Source of the DNA: Bisporella sp. PMI_857
Taxonomy: Eukaryota; Ascomycota; Leotiomycetes; Helotiales; Helotiaceae
Assembly (NCBI GenBank): GCA_021307315.1
Contig: JAJSPD010000073.1
Coordinates: forward strand, 151,982-215,981
DNA length: 64,000 nt
Reading direction: 5' to 3'
The notes beneath the pieces are model-generated. The model saw only the letters and a program-made list of their open reading frames with translations. It did no database searches and had not been told where the DNA came from. The first letter of the stretch is position 1. Every line of letters begins with the position of its first letter. This document shows, piece after piece, positions 25,401 through 37,061 of the stretch. Position numbers and translations under genes: made by a program.

Positions 25401-25518
25401 TGTCGTTCTCTTCTTCAGAGTGTCCCGAATCGGATGAGGTCGAAAATTTGGATGATTCGAAGGAGGCAGCGGGACGTATGGTCTCCTTGTCTGTCCGCAA
25501 AGTTAGCTTTGGGGCCAT
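22402..25518 (-). CDS. Kelch-repeat and BTB protein, Mds3/Pmd1/Ral2-like
   Basis: A single exon of 1,038 residues. Residues about 1-260 are low-complexity, Ser/Pro-rich and probably disordered. Kelch blades follow: GDKLYVFGGR with PRYFHSVCPLGD and LVCYGGM (about 270-335), then SDIYIYDATSKTWTF with GRYAHCAT (about 365-400), and MVVVGGQDS with SVFNIRSLKWT (about 440-475). A BTB-like segment DMDIICVGGERIPVNSRFIA and WGPYFVQLL lies near residue 725, with a helical and then disordered C-terminus. Yeast Mds3/Pmd1 and fission yeast Ral2 share this Kelch-then-BTB plan and act in Ras/TOR and pH-linked morphogenesis and sporulation. The link to that pathway is inference from architecture. The start is the only ATG consistent with an uninterrupted frame. 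Confidence 0.85.
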   Translation of the reverse strand: MAPKLTLRTDKETIRPAASFESSKFSTSSDSGHSEEENDKVDFLAGVRKGISGIRRLGSISSGSRHRPTELQTSGSFRTTSPVQSSSRRGGSPLSPRKLRHARSTSNFNHSSEKPLPDTPGSPPLEQLLMNPFSPPETPKPFTIMSRPAVSGSRTSTMDSSTSGAPLQYANGYKATSTSNLAEMATNQSSFASSSKPEEDDTRDIMTPRSNGPPSAGPSPAQQPRSAGGQNIVTPGGSSTHLSGLMCNVHRTTGREPHPLVGATTTILGDKLYVFGGRILSRSRPMLTNDLYELDLIRRHWTKLETQGDIPPPRYFHSVCPLGDTKLVCYGGMSPAPNQPQQSQSPAPNSQDSQPEVVVMSDIYIYDATSKTWTFIPTQDTPQGRYAHCATILPSSATFSSVNAPSSALHHNPSGSNPNQGTIGVNIDGSGGAEMVVVGGQDSANHYIEQISVFNIRSLKWTSTQQLGKSCGAYRSVVAPLPSNVASRLGKSSSGKSDSGPSQDSREPGSSMLIYSNYNFLDVKLELQIRSSDGTLSEKPMQGTFSPPGLRFPNGGIIDTNFVVSGTYLTSSKQEYALWALDLRALTWSRIDAGGNVFSQGSWNRGVLWNRRNTFVILGNRKRSLVEDYNHRRINFSNVCMVELEAFGLYDNPRKTAPMSGFVSASSPYSGPSLSLKTKAGWTAGGRSLTKAAEDLGQAALGLRELADMDIICVGGERIPVNSRFIAQRWGPYFVQLLREGAANQDGNDAATLRPENIFRHNPSRNSSVTITPSLGGQSSNLSTTTTLNNAGSSSTPDSNVAQLPDTATLPPSSRPRTLYLPHTHLTLQSLLYFLYGSSLPPSSSPLCTPQILCSLLQLARPYKIDGLLEAVVERLHGVLDSRNAAAVFNASAMAAGGGRSTSTTSENGENWLSPTFSDIPGPEPARTGPGSLRINTSVGNLSSGQGGRRQDDEESLSATSSVASDVSGSEASGLEKKGKYNEERGEAWNGDVSAVIGLQKRGLRGLMEGRRLRERGASVGTQQSGQSGSRVGLGIGS

Positions 25519-26989
25519 AGTGTATTGATCTCATAGTGAGGCCTCAAAAGCGACTGAAGCAGAACTCAGGAGTTCGAAACCTTGAGAACCACGAGTTCAC
25601 ATGTCGAGCTTTAACATGGAAACATGGAGAAAAGTAGCTGCTTACCTAGGACAATCTACCCTAACTAGGGAGAGAACCCGCTCCGCGTAATGATGTTGAC
25701 CCGGATCAGCTGGGTGTTCCGCAAATGAATCCCGTCTGGGTGCGTGGTGGGAAAAGAGGCTCGTGGCGAGAAGGTCCGCCCACAACAGCCGCACAGACGC
25801 CTTGACACCACAAATTTCACAGAAATGGCAACGACAGGCGCCTGCTTCCCTGCTTCGATGCTCCAGCAGCCCGGATAGGGACTTTGGGTCGCGGGTAGGG
25901 CCGAACGATTGGTACACGTTTGCTGCCGCTTCCAGAACGAATGTTTAGTTTCGCGTTTGTGATTTTACCAAATTCTTGAACTCGTAAAGATTTGCGAGCC
26001 GTCCCACCGGTGTCCCAGTTTCTTGACAAGCCTCACGTGGAAAAATGTCCTAATCTCCGCTATGTTTCGATTTCCATAAAACCACCGGGTCTGTCTGGCA
26101 GATGTTCTTCGTGCCTGTCGAGCTTCCTGAAGAATAAAGAACTCTCGATATCACCTTCGGCCCGTATTTGCGCCTGGCAGGACGTATTCGGCCCTCGTCC
26201 TCAACTCAGTAGCTGCCAAAAGCTCAATCCCGCGAATTTTCTTATTCTGCCGTTGCTGTAGAAGTTGAAGGTTATAATAGAGAAAGCCGGTCTATACTTG
26301 GTCGGTTGGATGTCTCGGACCTGACCCCTCGCTCAACACCCTCTCATCTATCACTGTTCGTCCGATGGTTCCAACCTTGTTTCGTTAGATTGCTCTGAAT
26401 TTTCGGGCCAAAGTTTCAATTCATGATTAATTCAAGCAGGGAAGTTGTGGTGATGATTGATATTGATATTTTCGGTGAAAAGGGCCCCCCTCCCCCCTTT
26501 TTGGCACCTTCTTTGCTTCAGGTTAATTGATTTCGGAAAGGGGGGCACAAACGCGCTAAAGGCCGTTTTGATGCAAAGAGCCTCTAAGATCGGCACAATG
26601 CAAGATAATGCCCGTCAATCATTCCAGCGTTTTAATAGGACACAAACGATGCATTTCATCAATAAATAGACGCCTCAATGCTGAGGCTCATCTATCAGTT
26701 CAATTATGGTGTTGAGGGAGTCATTATCTGTGTCACTTAATGTTGACGTGTGGAGAAGCAGAATCACATGTTTTTTGGAAGGAGAAAAGGAGGCAGTTTA
26801 TCAAGGTAAAGTGGCTGAAATGAAGTGGAGGGTATAGTTTCTTATTTACTTTTGCGCCTCAAAGCAGATCGATGGGTTGGCCTTTTTCAGGATAATAGCA
26901 TGACAGCCAAGTATAATATGTCTTCCGCCATCCCAGCCACTCCGTTTCTGTATCATTCAATTCCCAATCGCAGTCCTAAAATATAGAAT
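25519..26989. other. intergenic spacer, 1.5 kb
   Basis: Spacer upstream of the Kelch/BTB gene and downstream of the peroxiredoxin gene. Frames of 60-90 codons occur on both strands but none looks genuine. It likely contains the Kelch/BTB promoter and 5' leader. Confidence 0.4.
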
Positions 26990-27952
26990 TTAGACGGCGG
27001 CAGAAGTTTCTTCCTTTGGCAATGGGGTAAATCGAAGGTATGGCTTGACGATGCGGAACTTGGGGAAGAGTGTCGCGGCCTCATCGTTCTTGACGGAGGG
27101 ATGGACAATAACGTCATCTCCTGGGACCCAGTTAATGGGGGTGGTAACACGGTGCTTGTCACCGGTCTGAAGGGAATCAACGACTCGGAGAACCTCGGCG
27201 GTGTTACGGCCAGTTGAAGCTGGGTATGAGAGGATGAGGCGGATGGTCTTCTTTGGGTCAATGATGAAAACAGAGCGGATGGTGAAGGCAATGCCCTTGG
27301 AGTCAACATTGGTAGTGTCTTGGTAGTCAAGCCTGGCCGAGAGAGTCAGTCGCGATCCCTATGTTCCAAACAGTATGCTCACATGTCATATGCATATGCA
27401 ACCTTGCGCTCCTTGTCACCAATGATTGGGAAGCTGAGTTTGCTACCCGAGATCTCATCGATATCCTTAATCCATCCTCCGTGCGACTCGATGGTATTGG
27501 CAGAGAGACCAATCAACTTGACGCCACGCTTGGTGAACTCTGGCTCGAGCTTGGCGAAAGCACCAAGTTCGGTTGTGCAGACCGGAGTGTAGTCCTCAGG
27601 GTGAGAGAAGAGTACAACCCAGTTGTCACCAATGAACTCGTGGAAGTCAATGGGACCGTTGGTGGTGTCGGCCTTGAAGTTTGGTGCAATGCTTCCCAAA
27701 CGGAGACTGTCAACACAAACGCGTCAGCGGAAATGTTTCTTTATGTAGAATTAAATCTGTAGAGAGACCGCTGGTATATTAATGTTCCTATCGCTACGCT
27801 CGAGACTTTCTCCTTTGCAGGCCGGTTGGACATGTTTGCAGAGGCATAGCAGTTCAATTGCACAATGGTGGGGTAGTTGTGCTCATAGAGGGGTAGCATT
27901 GGGCAGGGAACAGGAGGGGTACTCACGGGGTTGCTCTTTGCTCAGCGGCCAT
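26990..27952 (-). CDS. 1-Cys peroxiredoxin (Prx6/Prx1 type)
   Basis: Three exons: 27927-27952, 27383-27706 and 26990-27332, phases matching, 230 residues. The tiny first exon encodes MAAEQRATP before the intron. The peroxidatic-Cys motif reads HPEDYTPVCTTELG with the conserved Thr and Cys; the catalytic Arg lies in IRSVFIIDPKKTIRLI. The C-terminal domain (VVDSLQTGD..RVTTPINWVPGDDVIV) is the extended one characteristic of the 1-Cys Prx6 family, which reduces hydrogen peroxide and organic and phospholipid hydroperoxides. No mitochondrial presequence is visible, unlike yeast Prx1, so a cytosolic form is likely. It is probably a housekeeping antioxidant gene. Confidence 0.95.
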
Positions 27953-29403
27953 GATGAAGGCAGTGATAATTGCAGGTTGTGAATATGTGTGGGAAGGTGA
28001 ACTTTTGGATGAATTGTTTGATGGGAGGCGAGAATAGATAGATAGATGGAAGAAATGGAAGAAAGGGAGGAGCCGGTACAGGTATGGCTGATATTAATAA
28101 GAGAAATGTTTTGTCCCTCTCTCCTCTTGGACGAGGATTCCTCGAGGCTGCGAATAAATCACATCATCAACGCTAATGACGCCACTGTCCCCGAAGAGGC
28201 TTAAAGGATTGAAAAGAGGCATGCTTATTGGTTAGATGGGACAAATGGTGGAGAGAAGAGTGGAGAGGGGTAGCTTGAGAAAGAGACACAAGGAAAAAAC
28301 ATCACCACCCAACTGACTTTCAGAGGACCATGGAAAAAAGCATAAGGTGCTTGCGATGGCCTGGCATTTGCGTTGATTGGCCTTAACTTGACAAACAAGT
28401 CCTGATACCTTATCTACCCTCCTTCTCTATATCCTTCTTTCGTTCTCTTTCCCTTATTAGCAATCATAAGACAAAGGCACGCCATCCAGAGAATCAACAG
28501 ATCATTTGGGCACTTCTTGTCTGATATGGCGGCCATGGCAAGGCTACCAGGAAACCTTCCAAGGGAAAAGAAAAAAGGGAATGACCCCGCGCTTCAGCCT
28601 TACTTACCTCGCCGGTTTCGGATAGGGCCGCCAAGTCTTTCATTCAGCTAAGATAGACTGTAGAGTGCAGTACGGTAGGTATGTCCCGTTGGTTGCTGTA
28701 GCTTCCCTGATCATTGGATACCCGAGAACCTTTCCGAATATATATATCCCGACTGCGTCTTCACTCCCGTTTGCAGAAAGAGCATCACCAATCATCGCTA
28801 AAACAACCGAACATGTGATGCCGTGTGGTGTTGTCACGTGACAGTGGCATTGATGCACCTCCTCCCATGGGACTCGTTTCTCCACTGATACAGTCTCCCA
28901 TACACAAGATCTCCTCGTCATTTGTACATCCCCAATTGGATACATTATGGTCTGCTTGCATGAGTGTCTGCCAATGCAATGCCAGCAATGGCTTTTCACA
29001 GGCCGTTTTTTTGAGGTGACAGTAGCGCAATCCCGGCCACTCGGCAAACGGCTTTAAACACCCCACTGCTGGGAATAAGAGTCTGCATCGCAACGGTACC
29101 AAAAAGTTAGTAAGTGACGTTTTACCTGGCCTATCACCGCGTCGGGCCGTAAGAAATCATCTTCCAAACTTGACTTGGAAGGGTATACTCTTTCTCCATT
29201 ACAATCCCAGGATCTGTAAAGTCATGCGGGTCTCGGAAATACTAAAAGTACTACCATTTCTCGGCCGTTTGACTCGTTATGGCCACTGTTTGATTTATCT
29301 CAATGATTTATCCCCCAAATTGCGCACGTTGCTTCCTTCCTTCTGTTATCCCATGTCTTGGACAAGTCTCTGTTGTTGAAATTGTGGGAAAAGTCAAGCG
29401 CCG
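27953..29403. other. divergent intergenic region
   Basis: About 1.4 kb between the divergently read peroxiredoxin and MFS genes, so it holds both promoters. Frames on the minus strand at 28640-29102 have no recognisable content. No RNA seen. Confidence 0.45.
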
Positions 29404-31445
29404 ATGGCAGCAGTAGGGGCAACAGTCCCTCCCAACACCATCGAGGATAGCCGAAATGGCACCTTGGGTGAAAAAAACTCCGAGAGAAGGGCTGATTCCA
29501 TTTCGGATCCTCAAGTATTCGCCAGCAATCTGAATCACACTTCTCCCATAAGCTTCAAATATCTTACATTCGAGACCAATTTACCAACTCCAATTTTCTC
29601 CAACAACGGTCAGCCACCACCATCGCCTCCGGATCTGAAAAAATACGGAAATCCTTTTGACTGGTCTCCAGCCAGAAAGAGCTATATAGTATGGGTTTGC
29701 ACTGTTGCTACCATGATTGCTGCGTACACTGCTGGCTCTTACTCTCCACCAGCCTCTCAAATGTCACAACTATGGAACGTCAGTGAAGTAGCAGTCTTCG
29801 TTGGCATCACGACGTTTTGTGCTGGCTTTGCTATTGCTCCGATGGTTCTAGCACCTTTCTCTGAGATCAATGGCCGGTATCCAGTCTTTGTGGGTGCTGG
29901 GGTTGTATATTTCGTTTGCCGTACGTACCCTTGGCCTTGCCATATTCTGCGTAGCTCAACATTTCATGAATTGTTCTTCTGAGTCTATTTTTTTTTCAAT
30001 TCCATACAGAGATCTTTTTTTGAGAATGCGAGAAAAACTTCATTCAGTATACAGCAGGCAAGCTAACTTTGGTTTCCATATAGAACTTTGTTGTGCAGTG
30101 ACGCCTACATATGCTGGAATGTAAGTGAACCTCTCTCTGATATTATGGCAGCAAGGTCAAAATATACCTCAACTCTTTGCTTTGGACAGTATATAATGAG
30201 CATATTCAGGTCTCATAAAGCTGCCAACCTCCAGCCTCGTTTCCAGCTGGAAGTGTCACCAAGATGAATGCTGATTTTATGACATGTAGGCTTATCGCCA
30301 GATTTTTCAGCGGATGTGGAGCCAGTGTATTCTCTACGATGGTTGGCGGGGTGATTTCGGACATATACCATGCAAAAGACAGGAACACACCGATGGCTCT
30401 TTTCTCCGGTGGAGCTTTGTTTGGTACTGGCTTGGGTCCACTTTGTTCGGGTTTCATAGCTCAAAACATCCATTGGCGATGGGTCTTCTGGGTTCAGGTC
30501 ATCACCTGTGGTCTCCTGATCTCGGTTGTCATCTTGACATTCAAAGAAACTCGTGGATCCATCCTTCTATCGCGAAAAGCTGCACAATTGAATCTCTACT
30601 ATGAGGCCTTGGAAGCTGCAGGACATTATGGCTTGTCTATCTCGTCAGCCTCAGAAAAGGAAGAATCTCAACGCATTCGTTGGCGTGTCAAGTCAGACGA
30701 AGAGCGTGAGTCGCTGACCAAGATGATCAGCATTTCGATTTACCGGCCATTCCACCTGCTTTTCACAGAGCCTGTAGTGTTCTTCTTTTCTCTGTGGGTT
30801 TCATTCGCTTGGGCAGTGCTCTACCTCACCTTTGGTTCTATACCACTTGTGTTCTCGACATCTCACAGGTTCTCTATACAAGATTCCGGCGCCGTATTTG
30901 CGGCAATGAGCGTCGGCGCGTGCCTATCGACCATTCTGTCAATCTACCAAGACCATTTACTTGCCTCCTATGTCGCATATTCGGCCAAGGAACCCGAAAA
31001 GCAAAGCCGCCTGATCAAAAGCCTGGATTTGTCATCTCCAGAAGCGCGGCTATACTTCACTTGCGTTGAGGCTGCACTTCTACCAATTGGCCTCTTCTGG
31101 TTCGGGTGGACACAATTTTCTTCCATTCCCTGGATCGTACCTGCAATGTCCGTCGCATGTGCCACTATGGGGATCTACTCGGTATATCTAGCAACTTTCA
31201 ATTACCTGGCTGATACATACCATCGCTATGCCTCCTCCGCACTGGCTGCACAGTCCTTCTGCCGAAACGTGCTGGGTGGGATCTTTCCACTGGTGACAAG
31301 AGCCATGTTTGTTAATCTTACTTTCCAAGGAGCAGCGTCCCTACTAGGAGGCATCGCAGCGCTTCTGACGGTCGTGCCGTGGGTGTTGGTTTTCTACGGC
31401 CCGACGATCAGAGCCCGATCGAAGTTTGCAAGTGAGATTATGTAA
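29404..31445 (+). CDS. MFS drug/polyamine:H+ antiporter
   Basis: Three exons by phase: 29404-29920, 30084-30120 and 30290-31445, 569 residues. A disordered N-terminus of about 85 residues is followed by NPFDWSPARKSYIVW and twelve hydrophobic segments. The loop between TM2 and TM3 reads APFSEINGRYPVFV, a variant of the motif A typical of the DHA1 drug:proton antiporters, and the domain linker holds the RPFHLLFTEPVVFFFSLW block seen in Tpo/Flr-type fungal transporters. The protein should sit in the plasma membrane and export drugs, toxins or polyamines. It is followed 600 bp later, on the same strand, by a P450, so the pair could serve a small secondary-metabolism or detoxification module; there is no biosynthetic backbone enzyme nearby. 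Confidence 0.92.
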
Positions 31446-32052
31446 AGGGGAATTACATCTCAACCACTCATTAATGACCATTATTTTGGATGTCGCGTTT
31501 AATGATTTATGACCAGCCAGTTCAGGCTATAAAATAAGCATTGTTACGGAGTAGGGTTTTTAACTTCTTCTAGACAGGGGTTTGAAATAGTATTACTGCG
31601 AGTGGAGCGAGCCAGAAAACATAATGCTTTAGCATGTCGAACTGTGGAGCACAGGACAGAACCCGATATGTTTTTCAAATAATCAGTTGTAACTTACATA
31701 ATATAGCATGTATAAACATAGCTTATCAGAATATGGTCATCACGTAATCAGATACTAGATTGTGGATCAGCTAGATAGGGGGACAATGATACACCCTCAA
31801 GTCAGCTAGCTACATCGGCTTATGATCCCAGCAATATATGGCAATTATGACATATCAAAGCATTTTTATGAATGCTGTAAACGCACTTCGGTCCAATTCA
31901 TTGATAGTTTGGCTATTTTATAGATGTGCGCACGAAACGTCGGCCAATCGAATACCATCATCTAGCTTAGTGGCTAAAATCAAAGTCTTCGAATCAACAT
32001 GCCAGATCCGGCAGACCCTTTTCATGTCATTTCCTTTTTTAACTAAATCGAG
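31446..32052. other. spacer between MFS and P450 genes
   Basis: About 600 bases, AT-rich, no gene seen; promoter region of the P450. Confidence 0.45.
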
Positions 32053-33776
32053 ATGTTCACCTTAGGCTCGGTCATCGTATTTCTGTTAGCTACATGGATA
32101 ACATACATACTATACAGCGTCATCTACCGCCTCTACCTGAGCCCGATCTCTCGCTTTCCGGGTCCAAAGCTCGCCGCCGTAACTAGGTTTTACGAGCTCT
32201 ACCACGAGATCATCAAGGGCGGGCAATATACGTTCAAGATCGGGGAGCTCCACGAGAAATACGGTACCGCCTTTTCCTCTCCCGTTCCGTCATCAAAGGG
32301 GGCTAACGCGCAAACCAGGACCCGTAATCCGCATTAATCCCTGGGAGCTTCACATCAACGACCCGGAGTATTATGACGTGCTGTACGCCGGGGCAGGCAG
32401 GAAGAGGGACAAGTACGATTATTACTGCCGGCAGTTTGGCAATCCAGGTTCTGTCATCGGGACCGTGCCTCATGCTTTGCATCGCTTGCGGCGAGGACCT
32501 CTTAATAAGTTCTTCTCTAAGGCGAGCGTCGTTGGCTTGGAGCCGCTTATTGGGGATACGGTCGAGAAGCTTTGTGCTCGGCTGAGAAGGATTGAGGACG
32601 GAGGGGAAGGGGAGGGGCGGGTTTTGAATATCGGATGGGCATTTGCATGTCTTACCAACGATGTGGTATGCGAGTATGCTTTTGGGAAGAGCGATGGGTT
32701 GGTGGAGGGGAGCGAGGCGTTTAGGACGGATATTCACGATGCTATGGTTAATGTTAGTGATGTCGGACATGTGTTGAAGCAGGTCCCTTGGTTGATCGGG
32801 TTACTGAAAAAGGTTCCGTTCTCGGTATGCGTGCATAGATCCTGATTTCCTGCTTGAAGGTGAGTTTTACTGACACCAGGGATTCTAGGCAATCCGGTTG
32901 CTCGACCCGAAGATTGGGTCTTTCATACAGTTTCAGAATGTAAGTCGACGCTGAGAAGACAAATCGTATGACTAACTGGACAACAGAACATGGCTGCGGA
33001 GATACAATCTATTATAGATGGCACAAACACCAACCATAAAAACGCAGCTCACCCAACCATCTTCCACGCCATTCTCGCTTCCTCTCTTCCTCCATCAGAA
33101 AAGAGTCTTGATCGCCTCTGGCAAGAAGGGCAAACCATCGTTGGAGCGGGAACCGAGACTACAGCATGGACCATGAGCGTCATCGTCTACCACGTGCTCG
33201 CCAATCCTCAGATTAGAGCACAATTGGTGGAGGAATTGGGGACGATTATGGGGAGTGATAAGGAGCGGGTGACTTGGAATCAGCTCGAGCAGCTTCCGTA
33301 CTTCACTGCCGTGGTAAGCGAGGGATTGAGGTTGAGCTATGGGGTTACCACGCATTTGCAACGTGTATCGGACGAAGTTCTCGTTTTTGAGGACTGGAAT
33401 ATCCCAGCCGGTGTAAGCCGCTTTCCTTCTCCTGATTTGTCTCTTCACTACTGAAAAGCAAAAGACGCCGGTAAGCATGACATCCGTGCTTGTCCACCTC
33501 AATCCCAGAATTTTCCCCGACCCGCACGACTTCATTCCTGAGCGCTGGATCGAGAACCCACGGTTGTCGAAGTATCTGGTCAGTTTCACGAAAGGCTCGA
33601 GGCAGTGCATCGAGATCAATTTGGCATATGCCGAGATCTACGTTTGTCTTGCGAATCTGTTTTGGCGCTTTCCGGGGATGAAATTGTACGAGACGACTAA
33701 AAGCGACGTGGAGATCCAGGCTGATTATTATATGCCTAAAGCTAGTGGGAAAGGTGTGAGGGTTGCGTTGGGGTGA
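32053..33776 (+). CDS. cytochrome P450, trichodiene-oxygenase-like, altered heme motif
   Basis: Five phase-matched exons: 32053-32263, 32319-32824, 32889-32939, 32987-33412 and 33465-33776, 501 residues. An N-terminal membrane anchor is followed by YRLYLSPISRFPGPKLAA. The I-helix oxygen motif reads GAGTETT, the K-helix ExxR is SEGLRL, and the meander holds FIPERWIE. The heme-binding loop is FTKGSRQCIEIN: the axial Cys (33606-33608) is present, but the invariant Gly two residues later is Glu (codon GAG, 33612-33614). Closely similar fungal P450s have CLGINLAYAE here. A single G-to-A change from GGG would explain it. The rest of the gene is intact, so this is either a recently inactivated gene or an unusual variant. 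It lies next to an MFS exporter. Confidence 0.9.
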
Positions 33777-34301
33777 TTTGGGCAAGATATATTCTCTGGT
33801 ATAGACGCACTTGGTCTCGATTTAGCATCCAGACTCCAAAAGTTGTCAAGAACCAAGGAGGCTTCGGCTTGAGTGAGAGGAACTGTATTCTTATTTAGTT
33901 TAACAAAATGTCTGATATCGAGGCAAGTACTGCTTCAGTGCTATCCTACGATGAAAGTCGTAGAGGAACTCATTTAGGTATAGCTGCAGTCCTCGGACCA
34001 TGGTATCATATTTCATTGTTTACAAAACACTTCTTCTCCCCTCAAATTCCTCCCCATAATTGGAAAAGCGACATGGAGATTCTGGCCTATGTGGATAAGC
34101 CACTGCTTGTTCTTTCCTTTCGCGGCTCCTGCCTCGGAAGACGTCAAGCAGATCTTTCCATTTCTTTATATAAGACATTCTCTACTTCTCTCAATACTTC
34201 TTCACATCACCACCCCGAGGTCTGAAACTTTGGCTGTGCAGTAATATCTAGGTTTTATCGTCCTTCCAAGAAGTTTTGAGCAATTTGTTTACGGCACTAC
34301 A
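33777..34301. other. spacer with a doubtful 105-codon frame
   Basis: A plus frame at 33908-34225 with an ATG has no family features and overlaps a TATA-like TTTATATAAG near 34165, so I take it as the 5' region of the kinase gene, not a gene. Confidence 0.4.
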
Positions 34302-35956
34302 ATGGATCCACCACCGCCACCTAAGCTGACTTCCAAGAAAGCTCCTTCACCACCATCTGCTGGATATTTTCCAACGAATTTGCCTCTTCCGCCGCCTTCT
34401 CCAAAGCCACGTCCTCCGCCAATCAGGGCGGGCACGCCGCTTCCCTCATCAGGACCACCTTTCGTTCCTGGGAAGTCAGATGCTGAACTCCGAACCCTTG
34501 CCGATAATGTTGAGGTATTGGGAATTGAGGAGGGATCGAGTTGCTATAAGCGTGGAGGCTTTCACCCTGTGCAAATCGGTGATGTAATCAATGGCTGGAT
34601 TGTTCATCGCAAACTGGGCTGGGGTCGTTACTCAACCGTTTGGTTGGTACAGAACTTGCAGTAAGAATGGGACCTGCTTGGGAAAAGCCTAATGCTGATT
34701 AGAATTCAAAGATCTGGAAAGTTCAGAGCTTTGAAAATCTTGTCCGCCTCGATCAATCATGAAGTATCCCTTACGTATGAGATAGAGGCGTTGGTCACGT
34801 TGAAGGCTTCTCGTCTAAAGTACCCGAACCACCATGGCTATAATTATATCAATCATTTTGAGGACTATTTCTGGTTCAAAGGTGAAAATGGCTCACACCA
34901 GTGCATCATAACTAAAGTCATGGCTGAACATCTCGGGTACTTCGCTGCTTGGTTTTCAAACAGAGAGATCCCACGGCCGCTTGTTCAGCATTTTGCGCGC
35001 CAGCTTATTATGGCACTAGATTATGCTCACCACTGTGACATAGCACATAATGGTATGCTTCAGTCTTCAGCTAATCTATTTAAGGGTACATTCTAACTTT
35101 TATAACAGATATTCAGCATGCCAACATCATGATCCAACTTCCCGATGACGACTTGGAGCCCATTATTAATCGCTACCTAGCAGCCACAAAATCCTCCATC
35201 GTAACTAATCGCTATGATACGAGTCACACACGTGTGACCGGTACTGTAATTTTGACCAAGTCACAATCCTTACATAATTATTACCTTAATGATGGCGTTG
35301 ATCTTATGACCCTAACAATTGCATTGATAGATTGGGGCTTCGCTATATTTGAAGGATATCTGCCTGAAGGCATGACATACCATTTAACATTTCAACCTCC
35401 GGAGACGATGCTTTTAGCTCCACGCGGTTTGCAAGTGGATGCCTGGAACTTGGGAATGCTTATTCCAGATCTCATTTTTGGCGAAGCTTTATTTGGCAAC
35501 AATTTGATATCTGGAGAGTACTCTTTCAAGTCACACCTCGAGGAGATCAATCAACTTCTCGGGCCATTTCCCAAGCATTTGCTCGAAAGCGGCAAACAGC
35601 ACCAAGATATGTTTGATGACAGAGGCGATATTAAAGACCCTGAATATGGTGATTTCCTAAATCTGCAAGAGAGATTCTCCAGTATCGAAGGCGAGGAGGG
35701 CCTGAAATTTCTCGATCTGGTCCTCTCAATTCTCCAAATTGACCCTGAAAAGCGTCTGGAGATGATGGATCTCCTGGCTCATCCTTGGATGCTCCACGAT
35801 TATGTACCCGCACCCAAGTTTTCGGTTGTCTTCGCGACGGTGAAGGATGAGAACAATCCAAGGAAGAACATTAGAGAAATGCTGATTGTGCCTCAAGACC
35901 TTTCTGCAGCGGAAGTGAAACAGGCAGAAGCGCAATCAGAAGAAACGCATGTATGA
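34302..35956 (+). CDS. SRPK-related serine/threonine kinase, divergent
   Basis: Three exons by phase: 34302-34660, 34703-35052 and 35109-35956, 518 residues. A Pro-rich N-terminus of about 75 residues precedes the kinase domain. The Gly loop is LGWGRYSTVWLV, the VAIK-type Lys is in FRALKIL, and the catalytic loop reads HNDIQHANIM (Asp and Asn kept, HRD written HND and split by an intron). The DFG position is DWGFA and the APE-like motif is QPPE. Domain-wide placement, with a gap of variable sequence between the catalytic loop and DWG, matches SRPK (SR-protein kinase) relatives that expanded in ascomycetes. Because the key Lys, Asp and Asn remain, it could be active. Its substrate is unknown. 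Confidence 0.85.
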
Positions 35957-37061
35957 TATTGGATGAAACATTCTTTACGAGTCGTTACCATGGTAATTGT
36001 TGTTCCAAAGCTATAGAATAAACAGTATACTCGAAAGTTTCAAATTAATGCCTGTTCAACAATGATTAATCCATATATTCAACGTCTTGATCAATAAAAA
36101 CAAGATGGTGAAAAACATTATGACTGTGGGTCATGCCCAGGAAAGGTTCCACATAGGTTAAGAAATGACCACCGATATCAAATCATTGCCACCTATTCCT
36201 TACATATCTTTGAAAAACTAAGCAGGTTATCACACCAAAGAAAGAGTCTCAATAGAACTAAATAAATCTCTGACGTTCCTCCATCCCTTCAAATGTATAC
36301 TATGTCTACGCCGACAAGCCCCTTCAAGCCACTCGCCGCGTCCCTGGTCGCCATACCAACGATAGGAACTATCCTCAACCTACCTACGGTAACGGACGGT
36401 GCGACGAGCATTACTTTTGGCGGCGTTGAGCGGACGAATGCACGCAAGGAAGGCTGAGCTGTAGCGTTATGGCGTCGGATGGGGGGCAGAAAGAGACATG
36501 GGCGTGGTGGAAGGGAAGGAGGTAGCGCGGATTATGTGCGGGCCATAGGTGTGTGGTTTTGGGAGTTGGAGAACGTGTTTTGATCTACGTTTTAGCTTAT
36601 TGGCTTGCGGGTTCGAATGTGCGGTGGTTTGAGAGATGGCTCGTGGGGCTTGGAGAGGTCGTTCTTTGAGCTGCTTGCTGTTGAGGCCGTTATACGGAAG
36701 GGGGGGTAAAAAGGGAAGGAGCAATAAGGGGTTCTGTTAAGGTTAAGCGAGCGTTCAATGGGAGAGAGGCGACTAGTCAGGGGATTTTTTGCGGAATCTG
36801 TTTTACCCAAGTGGTTGAGTATAGGCTTCTGATGTCTTGATATATTGATATATGCGTGATATTGTGTGCCACAATGAGTGGAAGTTGTCAGAACTGGCTT
36901 GCGCTTCAGACGGATATCTTGTTTCATATTTAATATACAAAATTCTTGTTCCCATCACCGTGGAGGCTCTTTCAAAACACAAACAATGCAGAATGCCGCC
37001 TATATGCACCGTTTTGATCGCTATTTTACTTTGCTACTTGGCCCTCATTACCAGTCGTACG
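35957..37061. other. intergenic spacer, convergent genes
   Basis: About 1.1 kb between the convergent kinase and Ric8 genes. The minus frames at 36467-36927 overlap and lack recognisable content. No gene supported. Confidence 0.4.

Noticed and set aside
28640..29102. Two overlapping minus-strand frames of 105-135 codons
   Set aside because: Cys/His-rich by chance, no domain, no splice sites, and they lie in the divergent promoter region.
29404..33776. Secondary-metabolite cluster from the MFS and P450 pair
   Set aside because: No polyketide, peptide or terpene synthase, and no pathway regulator, lies within the window.
36590..36640. tRNA T-loop-like GGGTTCGAATG
   Set aside because: No acceptor, D-arm or anticodon stem pairs around it; no tRNA found anywhere in the window.
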